Shown here one piece after another: positions 44,124 to 53,096 of a DNA stretch of 64,000 nt. Source of the DNA: Klenkia soli (GTDB lineage: Bacteria > Actinomycetota > Actinomycetes > Mycobacteriales > Geodermatophilaceae). Position 1 is the first letter of the stretch. Each line of letters begins with the position of its first letter. The DNA lies in the NCBI RefSeq assembly GCF_900103975.1, contig NZ_FNIR01000003.1:310001-374000 (forward strand), read 5' to 3'. Both the position numbers and the translations under genes were made by a program. Below the pieces are notes generated by a model. It saw only the letters and a list, made by a program, of their open reading frames with translations, did no database searches and was not told the origin of the DNA.

Positions 44124-44650
44124 GGCTCGAGTCCTTCCACGAGTTCGGTGACGGCGGCCAGCACGTGCGGGCGCTCATCGGGGGTGAGGGTCAGGTAGTC
44201 CCCGGCGTCGCCGAGCCAGGCGCCGTCGGCGAGCATCCGGACGGCGGTCAGGCGGCCGCGGACGGCGGGGTCGGTGATGTCGTGCAGGTCGACCCAGGGG
44301 TGCATGCGCTGAACCCAGCGCTCGGTCAGGGGTCCGCGCAGACGTGCGTCGGCAAGCATCGCCAGGTCCGCCCCACCGAAGCCGCCCCGCAGGCTGACCA
44401 CGGCATAGGCCCGCATCCGCTGAACCGCGCTGGCCTCGGCCGGGTCCCCGACCTCTGCGACGAGCTGCGTCTCCAGTGCGTCGACCGAGGCGTCGACCAG
44501 GGCGAGCATCAGGTCCTGCTTGGTCGCGAAGTAGTGCATGAGGCCGGGCTTGGTCAGCCCGACCGCACGGGCCACCGAGTCCAGGCTGACGACCTGATCG
44601 GTGGCCAACAGCTCCTGGGCGGCAGCGAGGACGTCTGCTCTGTTCGCCAT
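44120..44650 (-). CDS. TetR-family regulator of the SMR pair
   Basis: This 176-residue TetR regulator has an HTH at about 5-48 (DVLAAAQELLATDQVVSLDSVARAVGLTKPGLMHYFATKQDLM) and a helical ligand domain. ATG 44650 was chosen because the palindromic operator sits directly upstream and the longer frame would translate through it. It heads the operon tetR-smrA-smrB and probably derepresses it when a toxic cation binds. Confidence 0.9.
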   Translation of the reverse strand: MANRADVLAAAQELLATDQVVSLDSVARAVGLTKPGLMHYFATKQDLMLALVDASVDALETQLVAEVGDPAEASAVQRMRAYAVVSLRGGFGGADLAMLADARLRGPLTERWVQRMHPWVDLHDITDPAVRGRLTAVRMLADGAWLGDAGDYLTLTPDERPHVLAAVTELVEGLEP

Positions 44651-44660
44651 GCCGACTAAG

Positions 44661-44678
44661 CTACCTTCCGAAAGGTAG
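44661..44678. promoter_or_regulatory. TetR operator of the SMR operon
   Basis: CTACCTT and AAGGTAG form a perfect 7-bp inverted repeat around CCGA, 10 bases upstream of the TetR ATG. Position and symmetry are typical for TetR autoregulation. Confidence 0.7.
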
Positions 44679-45201
44679 GTCGCGCAAGGCAAGATGGGTG
44701 CCTCTCGCACATGCTCCTATGAGGTCACGACCGCCCGCTCGGACGCGCGCAACAGCACCACCGGCAGCCGCCGACTGATCTCAGCCAAGGCAGCAACCGC
44801 GTCAGTCGGCACACCGGGTCAGACGACCCCCGATGGCGCCGCCCCCATCTTCACGGTCCGGCTGCATCCGCCTGGGGGCAGGCGGGGCGGATGCTGCCGG
44901 CGGGCGGCTGTTCCCTCGTGCACATTCGGCGGCCGTCGATCTGGTTGCTACACCCGTTGCTACGCGCTTGATTGCGCGCTCGATCCGCGCCACCGCAGAC
45001 CATGGCGCTGACCTGCACTTTCGCGTCAGATGAGGCCCTGCAGAAGCAACATTCGACAGCGACTACAGGTGAGGTCGACGTGCGCGCCACTCGGTCGGGC
45101 ACCTGGTCGATCCGACGAATTCAGCCCTGACCTGGGCATTCGCAATCACGCGCCTCCCGACGGCGGCCGATGACCCCTTGTCACACGGTCAGGAGATACA
45201 G
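44679..45201. other. gene-free right flank of the island
   Basis: This is about 520 bases with no supported gene. It includes the second GTTGCTAC tandem motif at 44944-44963. A minus-strand open frame across the motif reads ERAIKRVATGVATRSTAAECAR, which looks like the tail of some integrases but has no preceding integrase body. Nothing else was recognised. Confidence 0.4.
44944..44963. repeat. tandem GTTGCTAC motif inside right island end
   Basis: GTTGCTACACCCGTTGCTAC differs from the left copy (22378-22397) at one of 20 positions and has the same orientation. It lies 289 bases inside the tRNA-Pro gene. It is a possible integrase arm-type site. Confidence 0.55.
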
Positions 45202-45230
45202 AAAAGCGGGCCGTCCAGATGGACGACCCG

Positions 45231-45231
<1 letters not shown>
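45202..45231 (-). terminator. tRNA-Pro terminator
   Basis: GCGGGCCGTCC (45206-45216) and GGACGACCCGC (45221-45231) form an 11-bp stem with one G-U-type mismatch, followed on the minus strand by TTTTCTGT. This is a classic intrinsic terminator directly downstream of tRNA-Pro. It differs in sequence from the hairpin at the left att copy. Confidence 0.8.
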
Positions 45232-45326
<95 letters not shown>

Positions 45327-45401
45327 AGCTCGCGACGCCAGGGGCGCCGGTGAGCTGCGTCGAGAAGGTTACCCGACGCCGATCGGCCTCCGAGGGGTGG
45401 G

Positions 45402-46748
45402 TCAGCCCTTGTGGAAGTCCTTCGCCTTGGACTCCCGGACCTTCACCGAGACCTCGATCGGGGTGCCCTCGAAGCCCCACTTCTCCCGCAGCTTGCGCTC
45501 CAGGAACCGCCGGTAGCCGGCCTCGAGGAAGCCGGTGGAGAACACCACGAACCGCGGCGGGCGGACGTCGGCCTGGGTCACGTACTTGATCTTGGGGGCC
45601 CGGCCGCTGCGGGGCGGCGGCGGGGTCTCCTGCACCAGGGCGCGCACGTAGTTGTTCAGCTCCGCGGTCGGCACCCGGAACTCCCACGACGCGAGCGCGC
45701 CGCGCAGGTGGTCGGCGAGCTTGTTCACGCCGCGGCCCTTGAGCGCGGAGATGTTGACCCGGTGCGCCCACTGGATGCGGGCCAGGTCGCGCTCGATCTC
45801 CTTCTCCAGCTGGGCGTGCCGGTCCTCGTCGAGGGTGTCCCACTTGTTGATCGCGATCACCACGGCGCGGCCGGCCTCGATCACCTGGGTGATCACCCGC
45901 TGGTCCTGCTCGCTGATCACCTCGTCGGCGGCCAGCAGCACGATGGCCACCTCGGCGGCCTCGATGGCGGCCTCGGTGCGCAGGCTGGCGTAGTACTCGG
46001 TGCCGCTCGCCGTCCCGACGCGGCGGCGCAACCCCGCGGTGTCGACGAACTTCCAGTCCTCGCCGTCCAGCCGCACGATCGAGTCGACCGGGTCGACCGT
46101 GGTGCCGGCGACGGAGTCGACGACCGAGCGCTCGGCCTTCGACAGCCGGTTGATCAGGCTGGACTTGCCCACGTTGGGCCGCCCCACCAGAGCCACCCGG
46201 CGCGGACCACCCAGCTCCAGGGACTCCCGCGGCGCCTCGGGCATCGAGTCCAGCACCAGGTCCAGCAGGTCACCGGCCGAGCGGCCGTGCAGCGCGCTCA
46301 CCGGGAACGGCTCCCCCAGGCCCAGCGACCACAGCTCGGCGGCACCGGCCTCGGCGCGCTCGTCGTCGACCTTGTTGGCCACGACGATGACCGGGGTCTT
46401 CGACCGGCGCAGCACCTTCGCCGCCGCCAGGTCGGTCTCGGTCACCCCGACCTGGGCGTCGACGACGAGCACGATGACGTCGGCGGTCCTCATCGCGTAC
46501 TCGGCCTGCCGGGCGATCGCCGCGGCCATGCCCGACGCCTTGGGCTCCCAGCCGCCGGTGTCGACGACGGTGAAGGTCTTGCCGTTCCACAGCGCCTCGT
46601 AGGAGATCCGGTCGCGGGTCACCCCGGGGATGTCCTGGACGACGGCGGCGCGGCGGCCGATGAACCGGTTGACCAGCGTGGACTTGCCGACGTTGGGGCG
46701 TCCGACGACGGCCACGACGGGCAGCGGGCCGGTGGGTGTGGTGCTCAC
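45402..46748 (-). CDS. der: ribosome biogenesis GTPase Der (EngA)
   Basis: This 448-residue protein has two GTPase domains in tandem, each with GRPNVGKS (first at 16-23), DTGGWE / DTAGLRRR switch motifs and NKVD / NKWD base-specificity motifs, then a C-terminal KH-like domain ending KAKDFHKG. It acts in 50S ribosomal subunit assembly. GTG 46748 overlaps the cmk stop as GTGA. Order cmk-der matches the mycobacterial cluster. Confidence 0.97.
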   Translation of the reverse strand: MSTTPTGPLPVVAVVGRPNVGKSTLVNRFIGRRAAVVQDIPGVTRDRISYEALWNGKTFTVVDTGGWEPKASGMAAAIARQAEYAMRTADVIVLVVDAQVGVTETDLAAAKVLRRSKTPVIVVANKVDDERAEAGAAELWSLGLGEPFPVSALHGRSAGDLLDLVLDSMPEAPRESLELGGPRRVALVGRPNVGKSSLINRLSKAERSVVDSVAGTTVDPVDSIVRLDGEDWKFVDTAGLRRRVGTASGTEYYASLRTEAAIEAAEVAIVLLAADEVISEQDQRVITQVIEAGRAVVIAINKWDTLDEDRHAQLEKEIERDLARIQWAHRVNISALKGRGVNKLADHLRGALASWEFRVPTAELNNYVRALVQETPPPPRSGRAPKIKYVTQADVRPPRFVVFSTGFLEAGYRRFLERKLREKWGFEGTPIEVSVKVRESKAKDFHKG

Positions 46749-47425
46749 GTGTTCGCTCTCTCTCGGGCCAGCCCGACGATCGCGGCGATCGTCTGGTGCC
46801 GTTCCCAGTGGGTGCTGTCCACGGTGACCGCGTCGGTCGCCGGGCGCAGCGGGGAGTCGGTGCGGGTGCTGTCGTAGGTGTCGCGGCGGCGCAGGTCGGC
46901 GGCGATCGCGGCGATCTTCGCCGGGTCGGTCACGCCGAGCTGGGCGGCCCGCCGCTCGGCGCGCGCCTCGGGCTCGGCGGTCAGGTAGACCTTGAGCGTG
47001 GCGTCGGGCAGGACGACGGTGCCGATGTCCCGGCCCTCGACCACCACCGCGACGGCGTCGCCCACGAGGGACCGCTGGGCGTCGACCAGCAGCCGACGGA
47101 CGGCGGGCACCGCGGACACCGGCGAGACCGCACGGGTGACCTCGCTGCCGCGGATCCGGTCGGTGACGTCGACGTCGTCCACCGTGACCTGCTCGGTGGC
47201 CGCGTCGGTGCCGATGCCGATGACGGCCTCGGTGACCGCGCGGGTGATGCCGTCGGCGTCGTCCAGGTCGACCCCGGCGTCGAGGACGGCGACGGTGGCC
47301 GCCCGGTACATCGCGCCGGTGTCCAGGTAGGCAGCACCCAGCTCGAGCGCGACCGCCCGGGCCACGCTGGACTTCCCGGTGCCCGACGGGCCGTCGAGCG
47401 TGACGGCTCCGGAGAAGGCGGTCAC
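46745..47425 (-). CDS. cmk: cytidylate kinase
   Basis: This 226-residue kinase has the P-loop [48 protein letters not shown] and [14 protein letters not shown], all characteristic of CMP/dCMP kinase. It makes CDP and dCDP for nucleotide metabolism. GTG 47425 overlaps the AroH stop as GTGA and puts the P-loop at the usual distance from the N-terminus. Confidence 0.97.
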   Translation of the reverse strand: MTAFSGAVTLDGPSGTGKSSVARAVALELGAAYLDTGAMYRAATVAVLDAGVDLDDADGITRAVTEAVIGIGTDAATEQVTVDDVDVTDRIRGSEVTRAVSPVSAVPAVRRLLVDAQRSLVGDAVAVVVEGRDIGTVVLPDATLKVYLTAEPEARAERRAAQLGVTDPAKIAAIAADLRRRDTYDSTRTDSPLRPATDAVTVDSTHWERHQTIAAIVGLARERANT

Positions 47426-47784
47426 TGGGCGATGTCCTTGCGGAGGGCGACGGCGCCGCGCAGGTACACGTGCGCGATCTCGGCGCGGGGGCGGTCGGTG
47501 GCCACGTGCGCCATCAGCCGCAGCACCCGCGGCAGGGCGTGCGGGACGGCGATCTCGGTCGCGCACATCAGCGGGACGTCGCCCAGCCCCAGCTCGCGGG
47601 CGGCCAGCGCGGGGAACTCGCTGACCAGGTCCGGCGTGGCGGTGAACAGGATGCTGATCAGGTCCTCACCGGTCAGCCCGTTGCGGTCGAGGACCTCGGC
47701 GACCAGCTCGCGGGTCGCCGCCAGCACCTGCTCGCGCTCGTCGGCGTCGACCTGCGTCGCGCCCCGGATGGCTCGGACGGCCAC
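47422..47784 (-). CDS. aroH: chorismate mutase, AroH type
   Basis: This 120-residue monofunctional chorismate mutase has [46 protein letters not shown] with the active-site Cys/Glu region, and [14 protein letters not shown]. It converts chorismate to prephenate for Phe and Tyr synthesis. GTG 47784 was chosen because CAGGAG lies 7 bases upstream; the GTG 6 bases earlier would sit on the ribosome site. It lies between rluB and cmk. Confidence 0.95.
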   Translation of the reverse strand: MAVRAIRGATQVDADEREQVLAATRELVAEVLDRNGLTGEDLISILFTATPDLVSEFPALAARELGLGDVPLMCATEIAVPHALPRVLRLMAHVATDRPRAEIAHVYLRGAVALRKDIAQ

Positions 47785-47846
47785 GTGCACTCTCCTGTCG
47801 TGTGCGGTCCCTCCCGGGACCTCGATCGGTGGTGTCGGGCGCCCCG

Positions 47847-48707
47847 TCAGAGGCCGACGAGCTCCTGCAGCTGGCCGACCTCGGCCCGGGTGAGCTTGCG
47901 GATGACGCCGGTGCGCATGCGGGCCAGCTCCAGCGTGCCGACCTTGGTGCGGGTCAACCGCGAGACCGGCAGCCCCACCTCGGCCAGCAGCCGGCGGACG
48001 ATGTGCTTGCGGCCCTCGTGCAGCACGACCTGGACGACGGACTGCCCGGCGTGCTGGTCGACCAGCTCGAAGTGGTCGACCTTGACCGGGCCGTCCTCGA
48101 GGTCGATGCCGGCCCGCAGGCGGCGGTCCAGGTCGCGGGCGACCGTGCCGGAGACCTGGGCGAGGTAGGTCTTGGACACCTCGTAGGAGGGGTGCGCCAG
48201 CCGGTGCGCCAGCTCGCCGTCCGTGGTGAGGATCAGCAGGCCCTCGGTGTCCTGGTCCAGCCGGCCGACGTGCACCAGGCCCTTGGCCAGGTCGCCGACC
48301 ATGTCGCCGACGCAGGGCCGGCCGCGGTCGTCGCTCATCGCGGTCAGCACGCCGAAGGGCTTGTTGAGGGCGTAGGTGACCCGGTCGTTGCGGATCTCGA
48401 TGCGGACGCCGTCGACGGCGATCTGCGCGGTCGCGGGGTCGACCCGCATGCCCTGCACGAGCACGACCTTGCCGTCGACCGAGACCCGGCCCTCGGCGAT
48501 CATGTCCTCGGAGACCCGGCGGGAGCCGACGCCGGCGCGGGCGAGCACCTTCTGCAGCCGCTCGCCCTCGCCCTCGGCCACCGGGGTGCTCTCGCGCTCG
48601 CCTGGGTGCGCGGGGGCCAGCTCCATGTCCTCGGACCAGACGCCGTGCTCGTCGCCCTGCAGACCGGTGTCGTCGGCGGGGTTCTCGGGGGTGGTGCTGT
48701 CGGTCAT
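47847..48707 (-). CDS. rluB: 23S rRNA pseudouridine synthase RluB
   Basis: This 286-residue protein has an acidic N-terminal extension (1-48), an S4 RNA-binding domain (about 49-95; RLQKVLARAGVGSRR) and the RsuA/RluB catalytic domain with GRLDQDTEGLLILTTDG (catalytic Asp) and NKPFGVLTA. It modifies a uridine of 23S rRNA near the peptidyl-transferase centre. It lies 9 bases downstream of scpB, as in mycobacteria. Confidence 0.95.
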   Translation of the reverse strand: MTDSTTPENPADDTGLQGDEHGVWSEDMELAPAHPGERESTPVAEGEGERLQKVLARAGVGSRRVSEDMIAEGRVSVDGKVVLVQGMRVDPATAQIAVDGVRIEIRNDRVTYALNKPFGVLTAMSDDRGRPCVGDMVGDLAKGLVHVGRLDQDTEGLLILTTDGELAHRLAHPSYEVSKTYLAQVSGTVARDLDRRLRAGIDLEDGPVKVDHFELVDQHAGQSVVQVVLHEGRKHIVRRLLAEVGLPVSRLTRTKVGTLELARMRTGVIRKLTRAEVGQLQELVGL

Positions 48708-48716
48708 CAGGTCCTT

Positions 48717-49586
48717 CTAGGAATCGGGGCGTTCGGCGATCACGGTGCGGGTCTCGGGCAGCAGCGGGCCGAGCTCGGGGAGCTCGGCGAGCCCGGTCAG
48801 GCCCAGCCGTTCCAGGAAGAGCGGGGTGGTGGCGTACAGCCCCCCACCGCTGTCGGGGTCGGTGCCGCACTCGTACACCAGTCCCCGGGATGCCAGGGTA
48901 CGCACCACGGCGTCCACGCCGACCCCGCGGATGGCCGAGACCCGGGACCGGGTGACCGGCTGGCGGTAGGCGATGACGGCCAGCGTCTCGAGCGCGGCCT
49001 GGGTCAACCGGCTGCGCTGGCCGTCCAGCAGGTGCCGCTCGACGACCGCGGCGTGCTCCTCGCGGGTGTAGAGCCGCCACCCCTCGCCCACCCGGCGCAG
49101 CACCACCCCGGCCCGCCGGGCGTCGTACTCGGCGCCCAGCTCGGCAAGCGCGGCGCGCACCTGGCCGACGGTGCAGCGCAGGGTCTCGGCCAGCGTGACG
49201 TCGTCCACCGGGGTGTCGACGACGAACAGCAGCGCCTCGAGCCCGCCGCGCAGCTCCCACGGGTCGGCGACCTCGGGCTCGTCGGCGGGCTCGTCGCCGG
49301 CGGCCGGGTCGGCCTCCTCGACGGGCACCTCGTCCAGCGGCCGCAACGGCACGTCCGGCGCAGTCGCATTGCCGGGAACCGCGGTCTCCGGCAGCTCCGC
49401 GGGCTCGTCGGGCACCGGCGGTGGTCCGGGTGCGGGTGGTGGCGCAGGGGTGGACGCCGGGGTGAGGGAGCGGGCCAGCGCGGCGGCCGCGTCGTCCCAC
49501 CCCCGCGCCTCCTCGGCAGCCGCGGCCTCCTCGGCGGCGGCGAGCTCGGCGGCCAGCTGCTCCCACGAGATGGGGCCCTCGCTCAC
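48717..49586 (-). CDS. scpB: segregation and condensation protein ScpB
   Basis: This 289-residue kleisin-associated protein has tandem winged helices in its C-terminal two thirds (GGLEALLFVVDTPVDDVTLAETL, RLTQAALETLAVIAYRQPVTRSRVSAIRGV). The first about 110 residues are Ala/Pro/Glu-rich and disordered, longer than in well-studied ScpB. It works with ScpA and SMC in chromosome compaction. Its start overlaps the scpA stop. Confidence 0.94.
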   Translation of the reverse strand: MSEGPISWEQLAAELAAAEEAAAAEEARGWDDAAAALARSLTPASTPAPPPAPGPPPVPDEPAELPETAVPGNATAPDVPLRPLDEVPVEEADPAAGDEPADEPEVADPWELRGGLEALLFVVDTPVDDVTLAETLRCTVGQVRAALAELGAEYDARRAGVVLRRVGEGWRLYTREEHAAVVERHLLDGQRSRLTQAALETLAVIAYRQPVTRSRVSAIRGVGVDAVVRTLASRGLVYECGTDPDSGGGLYATTPLFLERLGLTGLAELPELGPLLPETRTVIAERPDS

Positions 49587-50425
49587 GCGTACTCCTCGGC
49601 CGCCGCGGCCACCGCGTCGTCGTCCTCACCGGGCAGCCGGCCACCGACCAGCTGCGGCCCGGTCCACGACACGACCAGCTCGCCCAGCGGGGTCTCCTGC
49701 GCGACGTCGACCAGCTGCTGCCGGTACAGCTCCAGCAGCACCAGGAAGCGGGCGACCACCTCGAGGGTGTGCCCGCAGTCGGCGGTGAGCGAGGCGAAGG
49801 TGGTGCGGCCGCGCTCGGCGACCCGACGGCGCACCAGCAGCAGCTGCTGGCCGACGTCGACGGTCGAGGTGTGCAGGTGGGTGACGTCGACCGTCGGCGG
49901 GGGCTTGGGCGTGAGCGCCTGCCGGGCCAGGTCGGCGAACTGCTCGGGGGTGACGCCCAGCAGCACCTCGGGCAGCAGCTGCGCGAACCGCGGCTCGAGG
50001 GCGACGTCCCGGGGGAAGCGGCGGGCCGCCTCGGACTCCCGCTCGCGCAGGAAGCCCACCACCTGCTGGTAGGCCCGGTACTGCAGCAGCCGGGCGAACA
50101 GCAGGTCACGGGCCTCGAGGACGGCGAGGTCGTCCTCGTCGTCGACCTCGGCCGCCGGCAGCAGCCGGGCCGCCTTGAGGTCGAGCAGGGTGGCCGCCAC
50201 GAGCAGGAACTCCGAGGCCTGGTCGAGGTCGAGCTCGTCGCCGAGGGCGTGCAGGTGCGCGATGAAGTCGTCGGTCACCTGCGAGAGCGCGATCTCGGTG
50301 ACGTCGAGCTGGTGCTTGCCGATCAGCTGGAGCAGCAGGTCGAACGGGCCCTCGAAGTTCGTCAGCCGGACGCGGAACCGCCCGTCACCGGCATCGGCGA
50401 CGGGCGGTTCCGCAAGGCTGGTCAC
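49583..50425 (-). CDS. scpA: segregation and condensation protein ScpA
   Basis: This 280-residue kleisin has the N-terminal SMC-binding region FRVRLTNFEGPFDLLLQLIGKHQLDVTEIALSQVTDDFIAHL, the middle AAARRFPRDVALEPRF and a C-terminal winged-helix-like part. It bridges SMC heads together with ScpB. The GTG start is 9 bases after the ribbon-helix-helix gene stop. Confidence 0.95.
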   Translation of the reverse strand: MTSLAEPPVADAGDGRFRVRLTNFEGPFDLLLQLIGKHQLDVTEIALSQVTDDFIAHLHALGDELDLDQASEFLLVAATLLDLKAARLLPAAEVDDEDDLAVLEARDLLFARLLQYRAYQQVVGFLRERESEAARRFPRDVALEPRFAQLLPEVLLGVTPEQFADLARQALTPKPPPTVDVTHLHTSTVDVGQQLLLVRRRVAERGRTTFASLTADCGHTLEVVARFLVLLELYRQQLVDVAQETPLGELVVSWTGPQLVGGRLPGEDDDAVAAAAEEYA

Positions 50426-50434
50426 TGCACGAGA

Positions 50435-50923
50435 TTACTTCGACAAGTTCCTGACCAGCACGGAGTTCTCGCCGTGGGCGTCGAGGTCGGCCAGCAGGAC
50501 GGCGATCGCCTCGCGGACGATGCGCCCCCGGTCGGCCACCACGCCGTGGTCGCCGCGCAGGTTCAGCCGCGCCGTCTCCAGCGCCAGCAGCTCCTCGGCC
50601 GAGCAGTAGACGGTGATCTTCTCCTCGTGCTTCACCCGGGTGCGGGTGCGGGAGCTGGGCAGGGTGCGCAGGGTGGCCAGCTCGTCGCGGGCGGAGCCCT
50701 GGATCAGCTGCAGCGGGGCGGGGGCGGCGGAGTCCTCGGCCGGCAGCACCGGCTCGGCGGGCCGCCGGTGCGCGTTGCCGCGCAGCGACGGGCTGGCCGC
50801 CGCGGCGGCCAGCGAGGGCAGCTGCGAGACCGGGGCGGCGTTGCCGGTGTCGGTGTCGGCGGCGGCGTCGGTGCGCCGGAAGAACAGCTCGCTCGCGCCG
50901 GGGAGGACGGGGCGTCGTGTCAC
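50435..50923 (-). CDS. small protein with ribbon-helix-helix-like C-terminus, ParA partner
   Basis: This 162-residue protein has a disordered Ala/Pro-rich N-terminus (1-90) and a C-terminal segment (about 98-150) of the form strand-helix-helix: EEKITVYCSAEELLALETARL then DRGRIVREAIAVLLADL. That resembles a ribbon-helix-helix DNA-binding fold such as ParG or CopG; the assignment is tentative. GTG 50923 overlaps the parA stop as GTGA. A ParA with a small DNA-binding partner suggests a partition-like pair sitting in the scpAB operon. Confidence 0.65.
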   Translation of the reverse strand: MTRRPVLPGASELFFRRTDAAADTDTGNAAPVSQLPSLAAAAASPSLRGNAHRRPAEPVLPAEDSAAPAPLQLIQGSARDELATLRTLPSSRTRTRVKHEEKITVYCSAEELLALETARLNLRGDHGVVADRGRIVREAIAVLLADLDAHGENSVLVRNLSK

Positions 50924-51837
50924 AGGGCCAGAACCTCCTTGGCGAGATCGCGGTAGGCCTGCGCGCCGGTGGAGGTCGAGGCCCAGGTGGTGATCGGCTG
51001 CCCGGCGACGGTGGTCTCGGGGAAGCGCACGGTGCGGGTGATGACGGTCTGGAACACGGTGTCCCCGAACGCCTCCACCACCCGGCTGAAGACCTCGCGG
51101 GCGTGCACGGTCCGTGAGTCGTACATCGTGGCGAGGATGCCGTCGACCTCCAGGGAGGGGTTGAGGCGCTCCTTGACCTTGTCGATGGTGTCCACCAGCA
51201 GGGCCACGCCGCGGAGGGAGAAGAACTCGCACTCCAGCGGGATGATCACGCCCTGCGCGGCGGTCAGCGCGTTGACGGTCAGCAGGCCGAGCGAGGGCTG
51301 GCAGTCGATGAGCACGTAGTCGTACTCCTGGCGCACCTCGGCCAGCACGCGCAGCAGCGACTGCTCGCGGGCGACCTCGCTGACCAGCTGCACCTCGGCG
51401 GCGGACAGGTCGATGTTCGACGGCGCCAGGTCCAGCCCGCGCACGTGCCCGACGTTGCGCACGATGACGTCGCGCAGCGTGGTGTGCCGCTCCATCAGGG
51501 CGTTGTAGACGGTGCGCTCGAGCTGTTGGGACTGGATGCCCAGCCCGACCGACAGCGCGCCCTGGGGGTCCAGGTCCACCAGCAGCACCCGGCGGCCGTG
51601 TTCGACCAATGCGGCGCCCAGGTTGATGGTGGACGTCGTCTTGCCGACCCCGCCCTTCTGGTTGCACATGGCCACGATGCGGGCGGGGCCGTGCCGGTCC
51701 AGCGGCTTGGGCGTGGGCAGCGGGCGCTGCCGGGCCTTGGCCGGGTCGGTGCGGCCGGCGGGGGCGCCCATCTCCACGTCCGCCGCCTCCGCGCGCGGTC
51801 GCGCGGTCGCGGTCCTCGTCACGACGGGTGTCGCCAT
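50920..51837 (-). CDS. ParA/Soj-family ATPase
   Basis: This 305-residue ATPase has the deviant Walker A motif KGGVGKTT at 61-68, Walker A' VDLDPQGALSVGLG, and Walker B YVLIDCQPSLGLLTVNAL. The first 50 residues are disordered. Position ahead of scpA corresponds to mycobacterial Rv1708, distinct from the origin-proximal parA. ATG 51837 was chosen; the upstream frame adds unlikely sequence. Its role alongside ScpAB is unknown. Confidence 0.92.
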   Translation of the reverse strand: MATPVVTRTATARPRAEAADVEMGAPAGRTDPAKARQRPLPTPKPLDRHGPARIVAMCNQKGGVGKTTSTINLGAALVEHGRRVLLVDLDPQGALSVGLGIQSQQLERTVYNALMERHTTLRDVIVRNVGHVRGLDLAPSNIDLSAAEVQLVSEVAREQSLLRVLAEVRQEYDYVLIDCQPSLGLLTVNALTAAQGVIIPLECEFFSLRGVALLVDTIDKVKERLNPSLEVDGILATMYDSRTVHAREVFSRVVEAFGDTVFQTVITRTVRFPETTVAGQPITTWASTSTGAQAYRDLAKEVLAL

Positions 51838-52029
51838 CCTCGGTGCCTCTTCCCTCGGTCGAACGTCCGGTCCTGGAGCGGTCCTGCGACCCGGCGCTTC
51901 CCCGGCGCCGTGTCGACTTGTCGCCCTACGACCCATCCATCGGCAGTTGTCGCCCGGGGTGTGACCCCGTCCTGCCCCACCGATCCCAGGGGCACCTACG
52001 AGGTGGTCAGCGCAGGGCGCGGCGCCGTG

Positions 52030-52974
52030 TCAGCGCAGGGCGCGGGGGTGGCTGGTCGCGTAGACCTCGCGCAGCCGGTCCACCGTGACCAGCGTGTAGA
52101 CCTGGGTGGTGGTCACCGAGGCGTGGCCGAGCAGCTCCTGCACCACCCGCACGTCGGCCCCGCCGTCGAGCAGGTGCGTGGCGAACGAGTGCCGCAGGGT
52201 GTGCGGCGACAGGTCGGCGAGGTCGGCCAGGCCGGCGCGCTCGGCCGCCGTCCGCAGGATCGCCCAGGCCGACTGCCGGGACAGCGGCCCGCCCCGGGAG
52301 TTCAGGAACAGCGCCCCGCGGACGGCGCGGCCGGTCACCAGGGCCGGCCGGGCCCGCACCAGGTAGTCCTGCACGGCCCGGACGGCGTAGCTGCCCACCG
52401 GCACGACCCGGTGCTTGCCGCCCTTGCCGGCCAGCCGCACCACGCCCGACCCCGCGTCGAGGTCGTCCACGGCCAGCCCCACGGCCTCGGAGATGCGGGC
52501 GCCCGTGCCGTACAGCACCTCCAGCAGCGCCCGGTCGCGCAGCGGGCGCGGGCCGTCCCCCGCCCCGGCGGCGTCCAGCAGGGCCTCGACCTGGTCGACG
52601 GTGATCGCCTTGGGCAACCGCCGGGCGGGGGTCGGCGGACGCACCTCGGCCGCGACGTCGTCGCCGACCAGGCCGTCCAGCAGCGCGAACCGGTGCAGCC
52701 CGCGCACGGCGACCACCGCGCGCGCCGCCGAGGACGCCGACAGGGGCGGGTGCTCGTCGTCTCCGCTGCGCAGCGCGACGAGGAAGGCGGCGACGTCGGA
52801 CTCCCCCACCTCGCCGAACCCGCGGACCCCGCCCGCCTCGAGGAACCCGGCGTAGCGGCGCAGGTCCCGCCGGTAGGAGCTGATCGTGTTGGTGGCCAGG
52901 CCGCGCTCGACGGTCAGGTGGTCCAGGTAGCCGGTGATCACCCTCGCCACCGCCACCGCCGTCGCCACCACCAC
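52030..52974 (-). CDS. xerD: tyrosine recombinase XerD
   Basis: This roughly 314-residue recombinase has the SAM-like N-terminal domain ([26 protein letters not shown]) and the catalytic domain with Arg in [10 protein letters not shown], Lys near [12 protein letters not shown]-x2-R in [17 protein letters not shown] and the nucleophile Tyr in [17 protein letters not shown]. It resolves chromosome dimers at dif with XerC. GTG 52974 is preferred for the GGGGGAG upstream; a start at 53007 would fall inside the palindrome described next. This is a housekeeping recombinase, not the island integrase. Confidence 0.93.
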   Translation of the reverse strand: MVVATAVAVARVITGYLDHLTVERGLATNTISSYRRDLRRYAGFLEAGGVRGFGEVGESDVAAFLVALRSGDDEHPPLSASSAARAVVAVRGLHRFALLDGLVGDDVAAEVRPPTPARRLPKAITVDQVEALLDAAGAGDGPRPLRDRALLEVLYGTGARISEAVGLAVDDLDAGSGVVRLAGKGGKHRVVPVGSYAVRAVQDYLVRARPALVTGRAVRGALFLNSRGGPLSRQSAWAILRTAAERAGLADLADLSPHTLRHSFATHLLDGGADVRVVQELLGHASVTTTQVYTLVTVDRLREVYATSHPRALR

Positions 52975-52995
52975 CCCACTCTCCCCCGCCCTCCC

Positions 52996-53063
52996 CCCGG
53001 TGATCACGGACCTGTGCGCCGGACACGCCGGGACCCGGTGTCCGGGGGTCCGTGATCACCGGG
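52996..53063. repeat. nested palindrome between xerD and a divergent membrane gene
   Basis: Outer arms of 17 bp (CCCGGTGATCACGGACC and its complement) enclose a second perfect stem, CCGGACAC at 53019-53026 with GTGTCCGG at 53038-53045. The sequence is in the 5' region of two divergent genes, so it is not a normal terminator. It could be a protein-binding site, a cruciform or a dispersed palindromic repeat. Confidence 0.7.
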
Positions 53064-53096
53064 TGGGACCGGCTCGGCACCCGCACGATCGCACCC

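Noticed and set aside
44802-44993. Integrase C-terminal gene fragment (RVATGVAT frame)
   Set aside because: The frame has no integrase catalytic motifs and no preceding body; the resemblance comes from the GTTGCTAC tandem motif itself, so it is described as a repeat.
52030-52974. Tyrosine recombinase as the island integrase
   Set aside because: Its context (pyrG-nudix-xerD-parA-scpAB) and motifs mark it as housekeeping XerD, 7 kb outside the island.
52996-53063. Ordinary intrinsic terminator
   Set aside because: It lies between two divergent start regions and no gene ends there.
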